The notes beneath the pieces were generated by a model that saw only the letters and a program-made list of their open reading frames with translations, did no database searches and was not told where the DNA came from. A stretch of DNA of 64,000 nucleotides from Chryseobacterium nakagawai (lineage in GTDB: Bacteria; Bacteroidota; Bacteroidia; Flavobacteriales; Weeksellaceae), in assembly GCF_900637665.1 (NCBI RefSeq), contig NZ_LR134386.1, forward strand, positions 3,774,501 through 3,838,500. The letters run 5' to 3'. The position numbers and the translations under genes are program-made. Below are positions 16,999-25,518 of the stretch, one piece after another (positions within the stretch are counted from its first letter, which is position 1; the number at the start of each line of letters is the position of its first letter).

Positions 16999-17901
16999 TT
17001 AGTATTCGTTTCTATAGGTTTTTGGTGACACTCCCACTATTCTTTTAAAATATCTGCAAAAGACACTTGTTTCTTCGAAATGAAGCTCATTGCTAATTTC
17101 TTTAATTGATAAATTAGAAGATTTCAATAGTGTTTTAGCATGTAGAATTGTGATATGATCAATCCACTGTAATACAGATTTTCCAGTTCTCTGTTTCAGG
17201 AAAGTGGAAAGGTATTGTGGTGTTAAATGTAGCTTTTTAGCATAAAACGCAACACTTCTTTGTTGGTTTGCATGTTTTGAAATTAGTAGATAAAAATCAT
17301 CTATAATCTCATGTGTGCGGTTTTTCACCAAGCTTTTGTTACTCGGTAAACAAGAATATACTTCAGAAATCATACTCATAAGAACCATAACAAGATGTCG
17401 AAGCATTTCCGTTTTATTATGGCTAGGCTTTTTATTGTAGAAATTCTGTATAAGCGTCAATAATTCATTTTGCAATTTTATTTCTTCAGGCTGAAGTCTG
17501 ATAATTGGCTGCCATCTAATTTGGTTGTTCATTATAAACTCACGTAAAACTGGAAATGCTGTAATAAAATCTAAGGAAAGACCAATGGTTACAATTTTGG
17601 CATCTTCACTCAATGAGTTTGTGTCGATCATCAATTGCGGCTGCAAAATAGCAATATCACCTGCGTTCATTTCATATTCTAAAAAATGAATCTGTGCTTT
17701 CATGGATCCTTGTATCAGGAACCCTAGCAATAAACCATCAAATAAACGGCTATTATTTGTATATTTCTTTTTAGGATCATTTTGTTGATTGAGAATAACT
17801 ATTCCTTCCGTCTTTTTTGAAGAATCAAGATTGTACAATTTATAGACATTATCCAAAGTTATCAATAGAGCCATGTGCAAATATCTAAAAAATGAAATCA
17901 T
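16999..17901 (-). CDS. AraC-family transcriptional regulator
   Basis: A 300-residue cytosolic regulator. Residues about 40-130 form a cupin-like ligand-binding domain (GSMKAQIHFLEYEMNAGDIA). Residues about 195-300 form the AraC double HTH, with HLTPQYLSTFLKQRTGKSV, then SIKEISNELHFEETSVFCRY and the FKRIVGVSPKTYRN end. The frame begins MISFFRYLHMALLITLD; the second methionine at 17874 is an equally good start. It lies upstream of the MFS transporter gene in the same orientation. The ligand is unknown. Confidence 0.85.
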   Translation of the reverse strand: MISFFRYLHMALLITLDNVYKLYNLDSSKKTEGIVILNQQNDPKKKYTNNSRLFDGLLLGFLIQGSMKAQIHFLEYEMNAGDIAILQPQLMIDTNSLSEDAKIVTIGLSLDFITAFPVLREFIMNNQIRWQPIIRLQPEEIKLQNELLTLIQNFYNKKPSHNKTEMLRHLVMVLMSMISEVYSCLPSNKSLVKNRTHEIIDDFYLLISKHANQQRSVAFYAKKLHLTPQYLSTFLKQRTGKSVLQWIDHITILHAKTLLKSSNLSIKEISNELHFEETSVFCRYFKRIVGVSPKTYRNEY

Positions 17902-17967
17902 ATTTTAAATTAATAAGGTACAAAATCAGCAATATGAAATAATTCATCTCATTATCAGCAATATAAA

Positions 17968-18070
17968 TCCAAAACACTTTCTATGTCAGTAAAAAAGAGT
18001 TTGGATAGCGCCCTGTCGAGGTCACAAAAAGCTAAATAGCGCCAACTAAAATCAGTTGGCGCTATTTTTT
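17968..18070 (+). repeat. Hairpin-containing repeat, copy C
   Basis: Near-twin of copy A: the same 14-bp stem (18034-18047 with 18054-18067), a different 6-base loop (AAAATC) and the same left half. Its left half reads in frame as KSKTLSMSVKKSLDSALSRS then QKAK and TAG. Several differences from copy A fall at third codon positions, so it may be an old gene end. Its T-run faces the plus strand. Confidence 0.75.
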
Positions 18071-18107
18071 AAAAGATATCTTTAAAAAATTTCTAGTTCT
18101 ACCGTCT

Positions 18108-19139
18108 TTATTTTTTAATGACTTTTATGGTCTCAATACCTTTTTCAGTTTTTACTCTCATCCAATAAGAGGCTGGAGTAAGAGATGACAAATTGATTTC
18201 TGCTTCCCCACTGCTTATTTCCTGTTTTATAACAGTTTGTCCTAGAAAGTTAATCACTTCAACATTTACAATGGGTTGTTCGGATCTCAGGAACACCTTG
18301 TTTGTAGCAGGATTAGGAAAGAATTTAAATTTCATTTTTTCTACTGACGATACATTTAAAGAACCAGAACATGTAGTCCCGGTATTTATAATACTATTGC
18401 CAACCCAGTTAGAAGAGTTGCCGTTTAAAGCAAAACCATTAAGAGTTCCATTATAATTATTTCCGCTGCTGTCTTGCAAGGTTGTTACAGAAGTATTATT
18501 CGCATTAGCAACGCCCTGATTAAATTTATAATATGCCATTAATCCTGCTCCCGGACCTGATAGCTCACAGTTCATATGGTTTGTTATTTCACCGGGAGAT
18601 AAAGCTCTATTCCAGATTCTTACTTCATCCATAGTTCCTGTAAAGCTATTGGCGGCATTATTAAAAGCGCCTAATCTGACAATGTTTCCTCCTTCAACTG
18701 GATCAACCTCATTATTGGTATCAACCAATTCTCCATTTTTAAACAATTTCATTGTACTAGTAGCAGCATCATAAGTTACTGCAACGTGATACCAAGTATT
18801 AATAGACAATGGCACAGAGTCTTCTACGCTAAACCAACCACCATTATGCCCAGCAGAAAGTTTACCGGAACTATTGGGGATCCAGAAAGCGTGCAGCCCA
18901 TCCGAATCACCACCAGAGATAATGTTGTTTTGGGTGCTTAAACTTTTCACATAAATCCAAGCTTCTTTGGTATAACTTGTAGGTAAAATGTTTCCACAGT
19001 TTACATAATCGTTTGCGCCATCAAAATCCAGCGCTGATCCTTGCTGAGAAAATCCAAATTGGAAAATCATTAAAAAATAGGCAATCCAAATTTTTTGAAA
19101 ATTTAGTTTGAAAGGCATTAAAAGTATTTTTCTTTTCAT
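18108..19139 (-). CDS. LamG-domain surface protein with T9SS sorting signal
   Basis: A 343-residue exported protein. A signal peptide occupies about 1-31 (ends FGFSQQ). Residues about 33-200 form a concanavalin/LamG-like fold (ALDFDGANDYVNCG, then AWIYVK and MDEVRIWNRALSPGEI), the signature of LamG-like jellyroll domains. The last ~75 residues (FFPNPATNKVFLRSE to YWMRVKTEKGIETIKVIKK) are a type A T9SS C-terminal sorting domain, so it should cross the outer membrane through T9SS and be released or anchored. It probably binds glycans, but no catalytic site is seen. It stands as a single gene, divergent from the histidine kinase. Confidence 0.88.
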   Translation of the reverse strand: MKRKILLMPFKLNFQKIWIAYFLMIFQFGFSQQGSALDFDGANDYVNCGNILPTSYTKEAWIYVKSLSTQNNIISGGDSDGLHAFWIPNSSGKLSAGHNGGWFSVEDSVPLSINTWYHVAVTYDAATSTMKLFKNGELVDTNNEVDPVEGGNIVRLGAFNNAANSFTGTMDEVRIWNRALSPGEITNHMNCELSGPGAGLMAYYKFNQGVANANNTSVTTLQDSSGNNYNGTLNGFALNGNSSNWVGNSIINTGTTCSGSLNVSSVEKMKFKFFPNPATNKVFLRSEQPIVNVEVINFLGQTVIKQEISSGEAEINLSSLTPASYWMRVKTEKGIETIKVIKK

Positions 19140-19249
19140 GATAAGAATTTTTATTAATTACTTCACAAAATTGTATTATTCTTCCGGAGATTTATATAAG
19201 GGTAAACCCCTGAATTGAAGATTGTATAATTTTCAATATTAGAAATTGA

Positions 19250-19257
19250 TACATTTG
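19250..19257 (+). promoter_or_regulatory. Promoter -7 box for the histidine kinase operon
   Basis: TACATTTG fits TAnnTTTG. A TTG lies about 24 bases upstream, and the ATG at 19273 is 15 bases downstream. Confidence 0.5.
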
Positions 19258-19272
19258 TAAAAAAATACAAGT

Positions 19273-21261
19273 ATGCCTACGATTAAGAAAATCATATTCT
19301 TATTCATTACTTTTTTCACATTATCATGCAGAGAAAAAAAGGAAAGTTTTTATTTTGAAAAAGTAACTCCGCCAAAAGAAGAGCCTACAAAAGTCTGGTT
19401 AAGAAAAAATGAAAACTATAACGCAGATAAAGACCGTTACCTGAAAGTTTTTTTGGACTACTATCAAAGTAAAATGGCAAAAGGTGATTATTCAGACGCC
19501 TCCAAAATTCTGGATTTAGTGACTACAAAATTTGTTTACTTTTATGATTTTGATCCTCGTCTTACCAACGTTGTAAAAGAATTTGATGAAAGGTATAGAA
19601 GAGAATTACCACCGATAAAAACAATTTACATTGATAGTTATTATGGCAATTTAGAATTTGACAGAGACCATCTCAACAAGGCTAAGGATTACTTTTTAAA
19701 AATTACAGCCTTAGAACCGGATGATTACAAAAGCTGTTACAAAATAGCCCGTGCTTATTATGATTTATCATATACTTATTTTGTTTTAGGAGATTTAAAA
19801 AATAGTATAGAAGCAAATGAAAAATCCAGAAATTACTCCATAAGAATCAGAGATCAGGAAAGTATAGCTTCTGTAGAGTCGAATTATGTCAATATTTACA
19901 AAGCAAATGGTTCTTTTCAGAAGGCAATCGCAAGTGCGGATGAAGTGATAAAGATCTCTAAAGAAATCGGGAACACCTATGATTATTTTATGGGCAAGTA
20001 TAATAAATGCTCCGTTTATGGTTTTTTTAATCAGCATCAGTTGAAAAATAAATATATCCACGAAACTTACAAAGAATATATAGCCAGCCAATATGATAAT
20101 GATGTACTGCTGCTTTGTATTTCTGATTACGAAATAGAAGCTTTAGTTGAAGAAAATAAATTAAACGATGCCCATATAGTTTTAGACAGAATAAAGCCTG
20201 TTGCAGAAAAAAACACCTCTCAAAATTGGCAAAAGGATTACCAAGCAACATTAGCTTTATATCAAATCGCCAGAGATGTAAAAACGTGTAACACAAAATA
20301 TATAGAAAATTCACTACCCAATTTGCTTGAACATAAAAACTACGAAAGAGCTAACCTATTTTATAATGTTTTATTAGAAAAAGCAATTCAAAGCAGAGAT
20401 CCGGACAAGGTTGTTTTTTATAATAATGAAGTGTACCGTACCAAGGACAGCTTATCGAGCGCAAAAAGTAAGCTGATCAATTTAGAACTCGCAGCAAAAT
20501 ATGAAACGAAAGAAAAAGAGCAGGAAATTAAACTCCAACAAGAAACTATTATCAATAAAAATGCTGTTATTATAGCTCTAATACTCGTCTTTATTGCATT
20601 GTTATTAGCCATTATTATTTATTATTTAAAACAAAAACAAAAGAAATTGTCTTTAGAAAAAGAACGATCATTGCAGTTTACTAAAAACCTTCTGGATAAA
20701 ACCGAGGAAGAGCGCAAAAGAATTGCCTCTGATCTCCATGACAGCGTGAGCCATGAGCTATTGTCGCTTAAGCATTCCTTTGAGGTAAGCCAGCTTCAAT
20801 TAAATGACAAGGTGGATAGCATTATTAACGACATCAGAGCCATCAGCAGAAATTTACATCCCGTTCTTTTTGAAAAAATAGGACTCGAAGCCAGTTTAGA
20901 ACAATTCATGGAACGTATTCAAAATACCCATCGTTTTATGATCTCATCCGAAATCCATTATCAGGATGGTCTCACGACTGAAAAAGAATTACAAATCTAT
21001 AGAATTGTGCAGGAAGCGGTTTCAAATATTATAAAATACGCAGATGCGATCGCGGCAAAAGTAGTTCTCACTGAAAATAAAGACACCGTTATTTTAGAAA
21101 TTATGGATAACGGAAAAGGATTTAATGTAAAAGAAACGCTTGAAAAAAAGGATGCTTTTGGTTTACACAATATCATAGAAAGAAGCAAAGCCATTGGTGG
21201 ACAAGCCACTATCACATCCACTGATAAAGGCACAAAAATAGTGGTTCAAATAAAAAAATAA
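19273..21261 (+). CDS. TPR sensor histidine kinase (NarL-type, HisKA_3)
   Basis: A 662-residue sensor. The N-terminus MPTIKKIIFLFITFFTLSC ends in a lipobox-like cysteine. Residues about 50-400 are helical repeats of TPR type (AYYDLSYTYFVLGDLKNSIE, AKDYFLKITALEPDDYKSC). A transmembrane segment lies near 433-455 (VIIALILVFIALLLAIIIYY). The phosphoacceptor is H489 in RIASDLHDSVSHELLS, a HisKA_3 box. The HATPase shows EAVSNIIKYA, then DNGKGFN near 613 and FGLHNIIERSKAIGG. TPR-containing kinases of this type are frequent in Bacteroidota. It is followed after four bases by its cognate response regulator. The signal is unknown. Confidence 0.9.
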   Translation: MPTIKKIIFLFITFFTLSCREKKESFYFEKVTPPKEEPTKVWLRKNENYNADKDRYLKVFLDYYQSKMAKGDYSDASKILDLVTTKFVYFYDFDPRLTNVVKEFDERYRRELPPIKTIYIDSYYGNLEFDRDHLNKAKDYFLKITALEPDDYKSCYKIARAYYDLSYTYFVLGDLKNSIEANEKSRNYSIRIRDQESIASVESNYVNIYKANGSFQKAIASADEVIKISKEIGNTYDYFMGKYNKCSVYGFFNQHQLKNKYIHETYKEYIASQYDNDVLLLCISDYEIEALVEENKLNDAHIVLDRIKPVAEKNTSQNWQKDYQATLALYQIARDVKTCNTKYIENSLPNLLEHKNYERANLFYNVLLEKAIQSRDPDKVVFYNNEVYRTKDSLSSAKSKLINLELAAKYETKEKEQEIKLQQETIINKNAVIIALILVFIALLLAIIIYYLKQKQKKLSLEKERSLQFTKNLLDKTEEERKRIASDLHDSVSHELLSLKHSFEVSQLQLNDKVDSIINDIRAISRNLHPVLFEKIGLEASLEQFMERIQNTHRFMISSEIHYQDGLTTEKELQIYRIVQEAVSNIIKYADAIAAKVVLTENKDTVILEIMDNGKGFNVKETLEKKDAFGLHNIIERSKAIGGQATITSTDKGTKIVVQIKK

Positions 21262-21265
21262 TACA

Positions 21266-21886
21266 ATGAAAATTCTAGTTGCAGACGATCATCCTCTAAC
21301 CCTGAATGGAACTGTTTCTTACCTTACCAATTTAGGATATAACGTAGTGAGTGCCTGCTCTAATGGAACGGCAGCACTTAATTACATTCAGATTTATTTG
21401 CCGGATGTAGCGGTTTTAGATTTAAATATGCCGGGGCTGGACGGATTGGAAGTGGCCAAAAAAGTAATGGAAAATAAATGGCGCACGAAAGTGATCATCC
21501 TTACCATGCACAATGAAATCGGAGTTCTGAACAAGGCAAAAGAATTTGAAGTAGATGGTTATATTTTAAAAGAAAAAGCTTGTCCTGATTTAGAAAAATG
21601 TATGAAGGAAATTGCTTTAGGAAAGAAATATTATTCCGGAGCTTTACTTCAAAATTACACCATAGAACACACGGATGACCTTGGCAAACTCAACCTATTA
21701 ACACTTTCTGAAAGAAAAATAATAGAATTAATAGCGGGTCAAAAAACCAGTAAGCAAATTGCAGAACTTCTTTTCCTGTCTGAAAAAACAGTAGAAGGAC
21801 ACCGTACCAGAATTATAGAAAAACTGGGCATTCCAAAAGAAAAAAATGCATTACTGATTTGGGCTATACAGAATTATAAAAAATGA
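21266..21886 (+). CDS. NarL/FixJ-type response regulator
   Basis: A 206-residue cytosolic regulator. The receiver domain has the acidic pair in VADDHPLT (6-8) and the phosphoacceptor D52 in VLDLNMPGLDG. A switch threonine lies in ILTMHNE and a lysine in ILKEKA. The C-terminal LuxR-type HTH (about 147-190) includes LTLSERKIIELIAGQKTSKQ and LSEKTVEGHRTRI. It starts four bases after the kinase gene, so the two form an operon and a two-component pair. A hairpin at 22001-22037 ends the operon. Confidence 0.92.
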   Translation: MKILVADDHPLTLNGTVSYLTNLGYNVVSACSNGTAALNYIQIYLPDVAVLDLNMPGLDGLEVAKKVMENKWRTKVIILTMHNEIGVLNKAKEFEVDGYILKEKACPDLEKCMKEIALGKKYYSGALLQNYTIEHTDDLGKLNLLTLSERKIIELIAGQKTSKQIAELLFLSEKTVEGHRTRIIEKLGIPKEKNALLIWAIQNYKK

Positions 21887-22000
21887 AAGATATCTGAATA
21901 TTCAGATGGGTGAACTAAATTATGAAATGGATGATAAAGCGAATATGGCAAGGGTAAGAAAACTTTAATACATCATGAAAAGAATAAACTGCTTCAAAAT

Positions 22001-22037
22001 AAAAAACCGTCTCATACGAATAGCGAAACGGTTTTTT
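22001..22037. terminator. Bidirectional terminator
   Basis: Stem AAAAAACCGT with ACGGTTTTTT around a 17-base loop. It has T-rich tails on both strands and lies between the convergent response regulator and YXWGXW genes. Confidence 0.7.
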
Positions 22038-22063
22038 TATTACTTATAATATCGGGAATTCGT

Positions 22064-22924
22064 TTATCTTCTGCCTCTTCCACCACCACCTCTGTGCATT
22101 CCTCCCATTCCCATTTCTCTTCCTCCTCTGTCAAATCCCTGTCCGCCCGGAAAGTTCATGCTGTGGATCATTGGGCCGGAATTATGATGAAATTGTCCCA
22201 TATTATTCCTCATATTCATTTCATGATCCATTTGTTCTTTGCTTGCGGAAACCCGGTTATCATGCATGCCATCCATTTCATCTTTATTCGGATGATACAT
22301 TACGCCTTTTCCTCCATTAAAGCTCATACGATTGTTATTGACAATATTCACTTTATTGATGTAGGTATTGTGAATATTATTATTCACTCTCCACACTGAA
22401 GTGTTGTACATAAAGTGGCCATGATCCCATCTTCCGCCGTAGAAACCACTTCCAAAATATCCGAAACCATAGTTGATTCCTCCATAATACCCTACTCTAG
22501 GTCCCCAATATCCAGGATGCCATCCGTAGAAGCTATCGTAGAATCCCCAGTATCCAGGGGTCCACAATAGGCCAACAGAAGGAGGTAAAATCCAGACTCC
22601 TGGAACCCAGTAATATCCGCTTACGTCCCAGGCCCAGTATCCGGGAGTCCACAAATAACCATCTCCCGGACACGGAGGCTGTACATAATCCGGTAATGCA
22701 GGTGGTGCAAGCTGAGTTTTTACAGTAACAGTCGTTTGATCATCAATATACCCTGTATTCTGTGCAAAAAAAGAAGTTGTTGCAAAGAGAGCAATAATGG
22801 AAAGCATTATCAATTTTTTCAGAGCCATGTACAATTTTGCAGCAAGCAATTGAGTACCGTCTGAGATCATATCATCCTTCATTAGAAATACGTCTTCATG
22901 ATAGGAAATTGTGTTTGTTTTCAT
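22064..22924 (-). CDS. YXWGXW-repeat exported protein
   Basis: The central part (about 70-125) contains repeated aromatic units such as YLWTPGYWAWD, YYWVPGVW, LLWTPGYWG and GWHPGYWG, diagnostic of the YXWGXW repeat family. A C-terminal tail rich in Gly, Arg, His and Met follows. The frame opens at 22924 with about 32 polar residues before MALKKLIMLSIIALFATTSFF, a good signal peptide, so the real start may be M33 at 22828. The long start would bury the signal peptide. The family is periplasmic or surface-located with no known activity; metal binding by the His/Met-rich tail is possible. It is a single gene. Confidence 0.8.
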   Translation of the reverse strand: MKTNTISYHEDVFLMKDDMISDGTQLLAAKLYMALKKLIMLSIIALFATTSFFAQNTGYIDDQTTVTVKTQLAPPALPDYVQPPCPGDGYLWTPGYWAWDVSGYYWVPGVWILPPSVGLLWTPGYWGFYDSFYGWHPGYWGPRVGYYGGINYGFGYFGSGFYGGRWDHGHFMYNTSVWRVNNNIHNTYINKVNIVNNNRMSFNGGKGVMYHPNKDEMDGMHDNRVSASKEQMDHEMNMRNNMGQFHHNSGPMIHSMNFPGGQGFDRGGREMGMGGMHRGGGGRGRR

Positions 22925-23335
22925 AAAAAAGAGATTTAAGGTTTGATTTAAATTATTATATCATACCTCATAGAGGTTATAGTTATCAAAAAATTACAAT
23001 TGAAAAACTATAATGTATGGGGATTACTCTTAATTATTTTTGGGAATAAAGGCATTAATGTTAATAAAATAAAGTCATTATTTATTTTCTATTGAATAAC
23101 ATCCTTTTTCCAATCATTTATATCCAAACTACAGACCAATCTCACGAATTAAGCATCAATAAAATTAAAATTATATTAAATATTGAATACCAAATGAATA
23201 CAATATTATTGAGAGGACAAAAAAACAAATGGTGTAAGCTCAAAAATTTTTATATAATTTCAGCCTTCAAAAATAAAACGATTATCAAAACGGTCTACTT
23301 TAATTAGATTTAGAAACGTAACATTTTTGGTCATA
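22925..23335. other. A/T-rich spacer
   Basis: About 410 bases between the YXWGXW gene and zwf. A TTG-started frame near 23092-23307 has no recognisable protein features. I see no gene, RNA or clear repeat here. Confidence 0.5.
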
Positions 23336-24850
23336 CTATTTTTTTTGAGGTAAATTGATCCAGTGAAAGCCGTCTTTGGCGATGAGTGCATCTGCATTTT
23401 CCGGACCCCAGGAGTTGGCGGGATAATTCGGGAAGCTTGTCATTTTATTGTTCTCCCAATGATCAAGAATCGGCATGACAACTTTCCACGCTTCCTCCAC
23501 TTGATCAGCCCGCATAAATAAGGTCTGATCTCCCGAAATAACATCTAACAATAGTGTTTCATAAGCCTCCGGCGACTCGGTCTTTGTTTTTTCCGAATAA
23601 TCAAATACCATATCCACCGTATTCAGCATCATTTCAAGACCCGGCGTTTTGCTTTCAAGCTGAAATTTAATCGACATATCCGGTTGGATACTAATAATAA
23701 GCCTGTTCTGTTTTGGAATAGCGTGTTCTTCATTATTGAACATATTATGTGGCACTTCCCGAAATTGCACCACTATATAGGAAGCTGTTTTAGAGAGTCT
23801 TTTACCGGTTCGCAAATAAAAAGGAACACCCTGCCAGCGCCAGTTATCGATATTGAATTTCATAGCGGCATAGGTTTCAGTATTTGAATCCGCCTGCACA
23901 TCAGTTTCTTCAGGATAACCGGGAACCTCTTTGCCTTCAACCCAGCCTGATCCATATTGTCCTCTGACAGCTATAGTATCAATTTTACCCGGAACAATTT
24001 TCCGGATAGCCTTCAAAACATCAACCTTCCGGTCACGCACAAGGTCAGCATCGAAGTTGATAGGCGGTTCCATGGCAACAATACATAACAATTGCAGCAA
24101 ATGGTTTTGGATCATATCCCTCAAGATGCCTGCACGGTCAAAATAACTTCCTCTATTTTCTACACCAATCTGTTCGGTCACCGAGATCTGAACATGTTCG
24201 ATATGCGTACGGTTCCATAGAGGTTCCATAATGGTATTGGCAAAACGAAAAGCCATCACATTCTGAACTACTTCTTTTCCCAAATAATGATCTATCCTGT
24301 AGATTTGCTTTTCATCAAAAATGGTCAGTAAGTTTGCGTTTAAAGCCCTTGCAGATTCCAGATCTCTGCCAAATGGTTTTTCAATGATGATGCGGGTGGT
24401 TTTCTGGTCATTCTCCAGTTTGCTTTTGGAAATATTCTCTGCAATGGTACAGAACAAATCCGGTGAAACAGCACAATAATACAGTATTGAAGGATTCTGC
24501 TTCCACTCCTCCTTCAACTTGTTTATTTTTAAATAGAATTCATTGTAAGATGCTACATCTTTGATATCAGCTGCCTGATATGAAATATTTGAGGAAAATT
24601 CTGCCCACTTTTCTTTTTTAGCCTTCCCTGTTCTGGAAAACTGATTGATCCCTTCCAACAGGGAATCCCGATATTTCTGATCACTCAATTCTGTTCTTGA
24701 AGTTCCTATAATAGCGAATTTTTCAGGCAATCTGTTTTCAAGAAAGAGATTATACAATGCAGGAATGATTTTCCGTTGAGTCAAATCTCCGTTTCCTCCG
24801 AAAATAATTAAGACTGTAGCATTTACTTTTGTATCTGAAGTTTTTGACAT
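23336..24850 (-). CDS. zwf: Glucose-6-phosphate 1-dehydrogenase
   Basis: A 504-residue enzyme oxidising glucose 6-phosphate to 6-phosphogluconolactone with NAD(P)+, the entry to the oxidative pentose phosphate pathway. The nucleotide-binding motif is IIFGGNGDLTQRKI near 15-28 (more often GASGDL). The active-site motif RIDHYLGKE lies near 184-192, and EKPFGRD is upstream of it. Length and motifs are complete. It follows tkt and rpiB on the same strand, so three pentose phosphate genes are grouped. A second, different zwf begins at 63902 beside gnd, so this copy may have another cofactor preference or regulation. Confidence 0.93.
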   Translation of the reverse strand: MSKTSDTKVNATVLIIFGGNGDLTQRKIIPALYNLFLENRLPEKFAIIGTSRTELSDQKYRDSLLEGINQFSRTGKAKKEKWAEFSSNISYQAADIKDVASYNEFYLKINKLKEEWKQNPSILYYCAVSPDLFCTIAENISKSKLENDQKTTRIIIEKPFGRDLESARALNANLLTIFDEKQIYRIDHYLGKEVVQNVMAFRFANTIMEPLWNRTHIEHVQISVTEQIGVENRGSYFDRAGILRDMIQNHLLQLLCIVAMEPPINFDADLVRDRKVDVLKAIRKIVPGKIDTIAVRGQYGSGWVEGKEVPGYPEETDVQADSNTETYAAMKFNIDNWRWQGVPFYLRTGKRLSKTASYIVVQFREVPHNMFNNEEHAIPKQNRLIISIQPDMSIKFQLESKTPGLEMMLNTVDMVFDYSEKTKTESPEAYETLLLDVISGDQTLFMRADQVEEAWKVVMPILDHWENNKMTSFPNYPANSWGPENADALIAKDGFHWINLPQKK

Positions 24851-24983
24851 TTTTTATTTACTTTTTTTTAAAATTAAATTAAAACAACAGGTTAGTTTTT
24901 AAAATTTTCCATCACCGTTTCGTATGAAAAACAGCCCGTCATTCATTGATTGCTTTAGAATACTAAGCTTTTAAAAACACTTA

Positions 24984-25448
24984 TCAGGATGGACGGTCTT
25001 CCAGATTCCGAATTTTTCCCAGGCGCCGCAGATGTCTTTCAGCTCCAATGAATTTTGCATTAAGAAAAGCTAAAACCAATTCTTCGGCCATTGCATAACC
25101 TATGACCCGTCCGCCGAGACAGATTAAATTCATATCATCATCCTCAACACCCTGATGTGCCGAGAAATAATCTGTGATCAATGCCGCCCGAATACCGGGA
25201 ATTTTATTGGCAACAACACAGGCTCCCACTCCACTGCCACAAATTGCTATGCCTCGGAAAACTTCTTTTGAAGCCACAGCCTTTGCAAGGGGAATTACAA
25301 AATCCGGAAAATCATCTGCACTGTTAAGTTCCATTGCGCCATAATCTACCGGTTCGAATTGATTTTCAACTAAAAAAGATTTTATTTTTTCCTTAAGTTC
25401 AAAACCACCGTGATCTGCGCAGATTCCAATTTTTATGAATATCGACAT
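24984..25448 (-). CDS. rpiB: Ribose-5-phosphate isomerase B
   Basis: A 154-residue RpiB/LacAB-type isomerase that interconverts ribose 5-phosphate and ribulose 5-phosphate. It shows ADHGGFELKEKI near 9-20, the catalytic cysteine in AICGSGVGACVVANKIPGIR and the LICLGGRVIGYAMAEEL segment. It lies 70 bases after tkt and 134 bases before zwf in the same orientation, consistent with an operon for pentose phosphate metabolism. The length is normal for the family. Confidence 0.92.
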   Translation of the reverse strand: MSIFIKIGICADHGGFELKEKIKSFLVENQFEPVDYGAMELNSADDFPDFVIPLAKAVASKEVFRGIAICGSGVGACVVANKIPGIRAALITDYFSAHQGVEDDDMNLICLGGRVIGYAMAEELVLAFLNAKFIGAERHLRRLGKIRNLEDRPS

Positions 25449-25518
25449 TCCAATTTATTATTTAATTCTAAAATATTTTTGTCATCGTAAAGAATACATA
25501 CTAAGGTCGTAAAAAAGT

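Noticed and set aside
12288..18070. The hairpin repeats as integron attC sites with gene cassettes
   Set aside because: The ends do not fit RYYYAAC and GTTRRRY, the intervals hold several genes in both orientations, and no integron integrase is seen.
23092..23307. 71-aa ORF upstream of zwf
   Set aside because: It has a TTG-type start and A/T-driven composition, with no domain and no ribosome or promoter context.
25340..25370. TTCGAA-like tRNA T-loop
   Set aside because: It lies within rpiB coding sequence and no cloverleaf can be drawn. No other tRNA-like structure was seen in the window.
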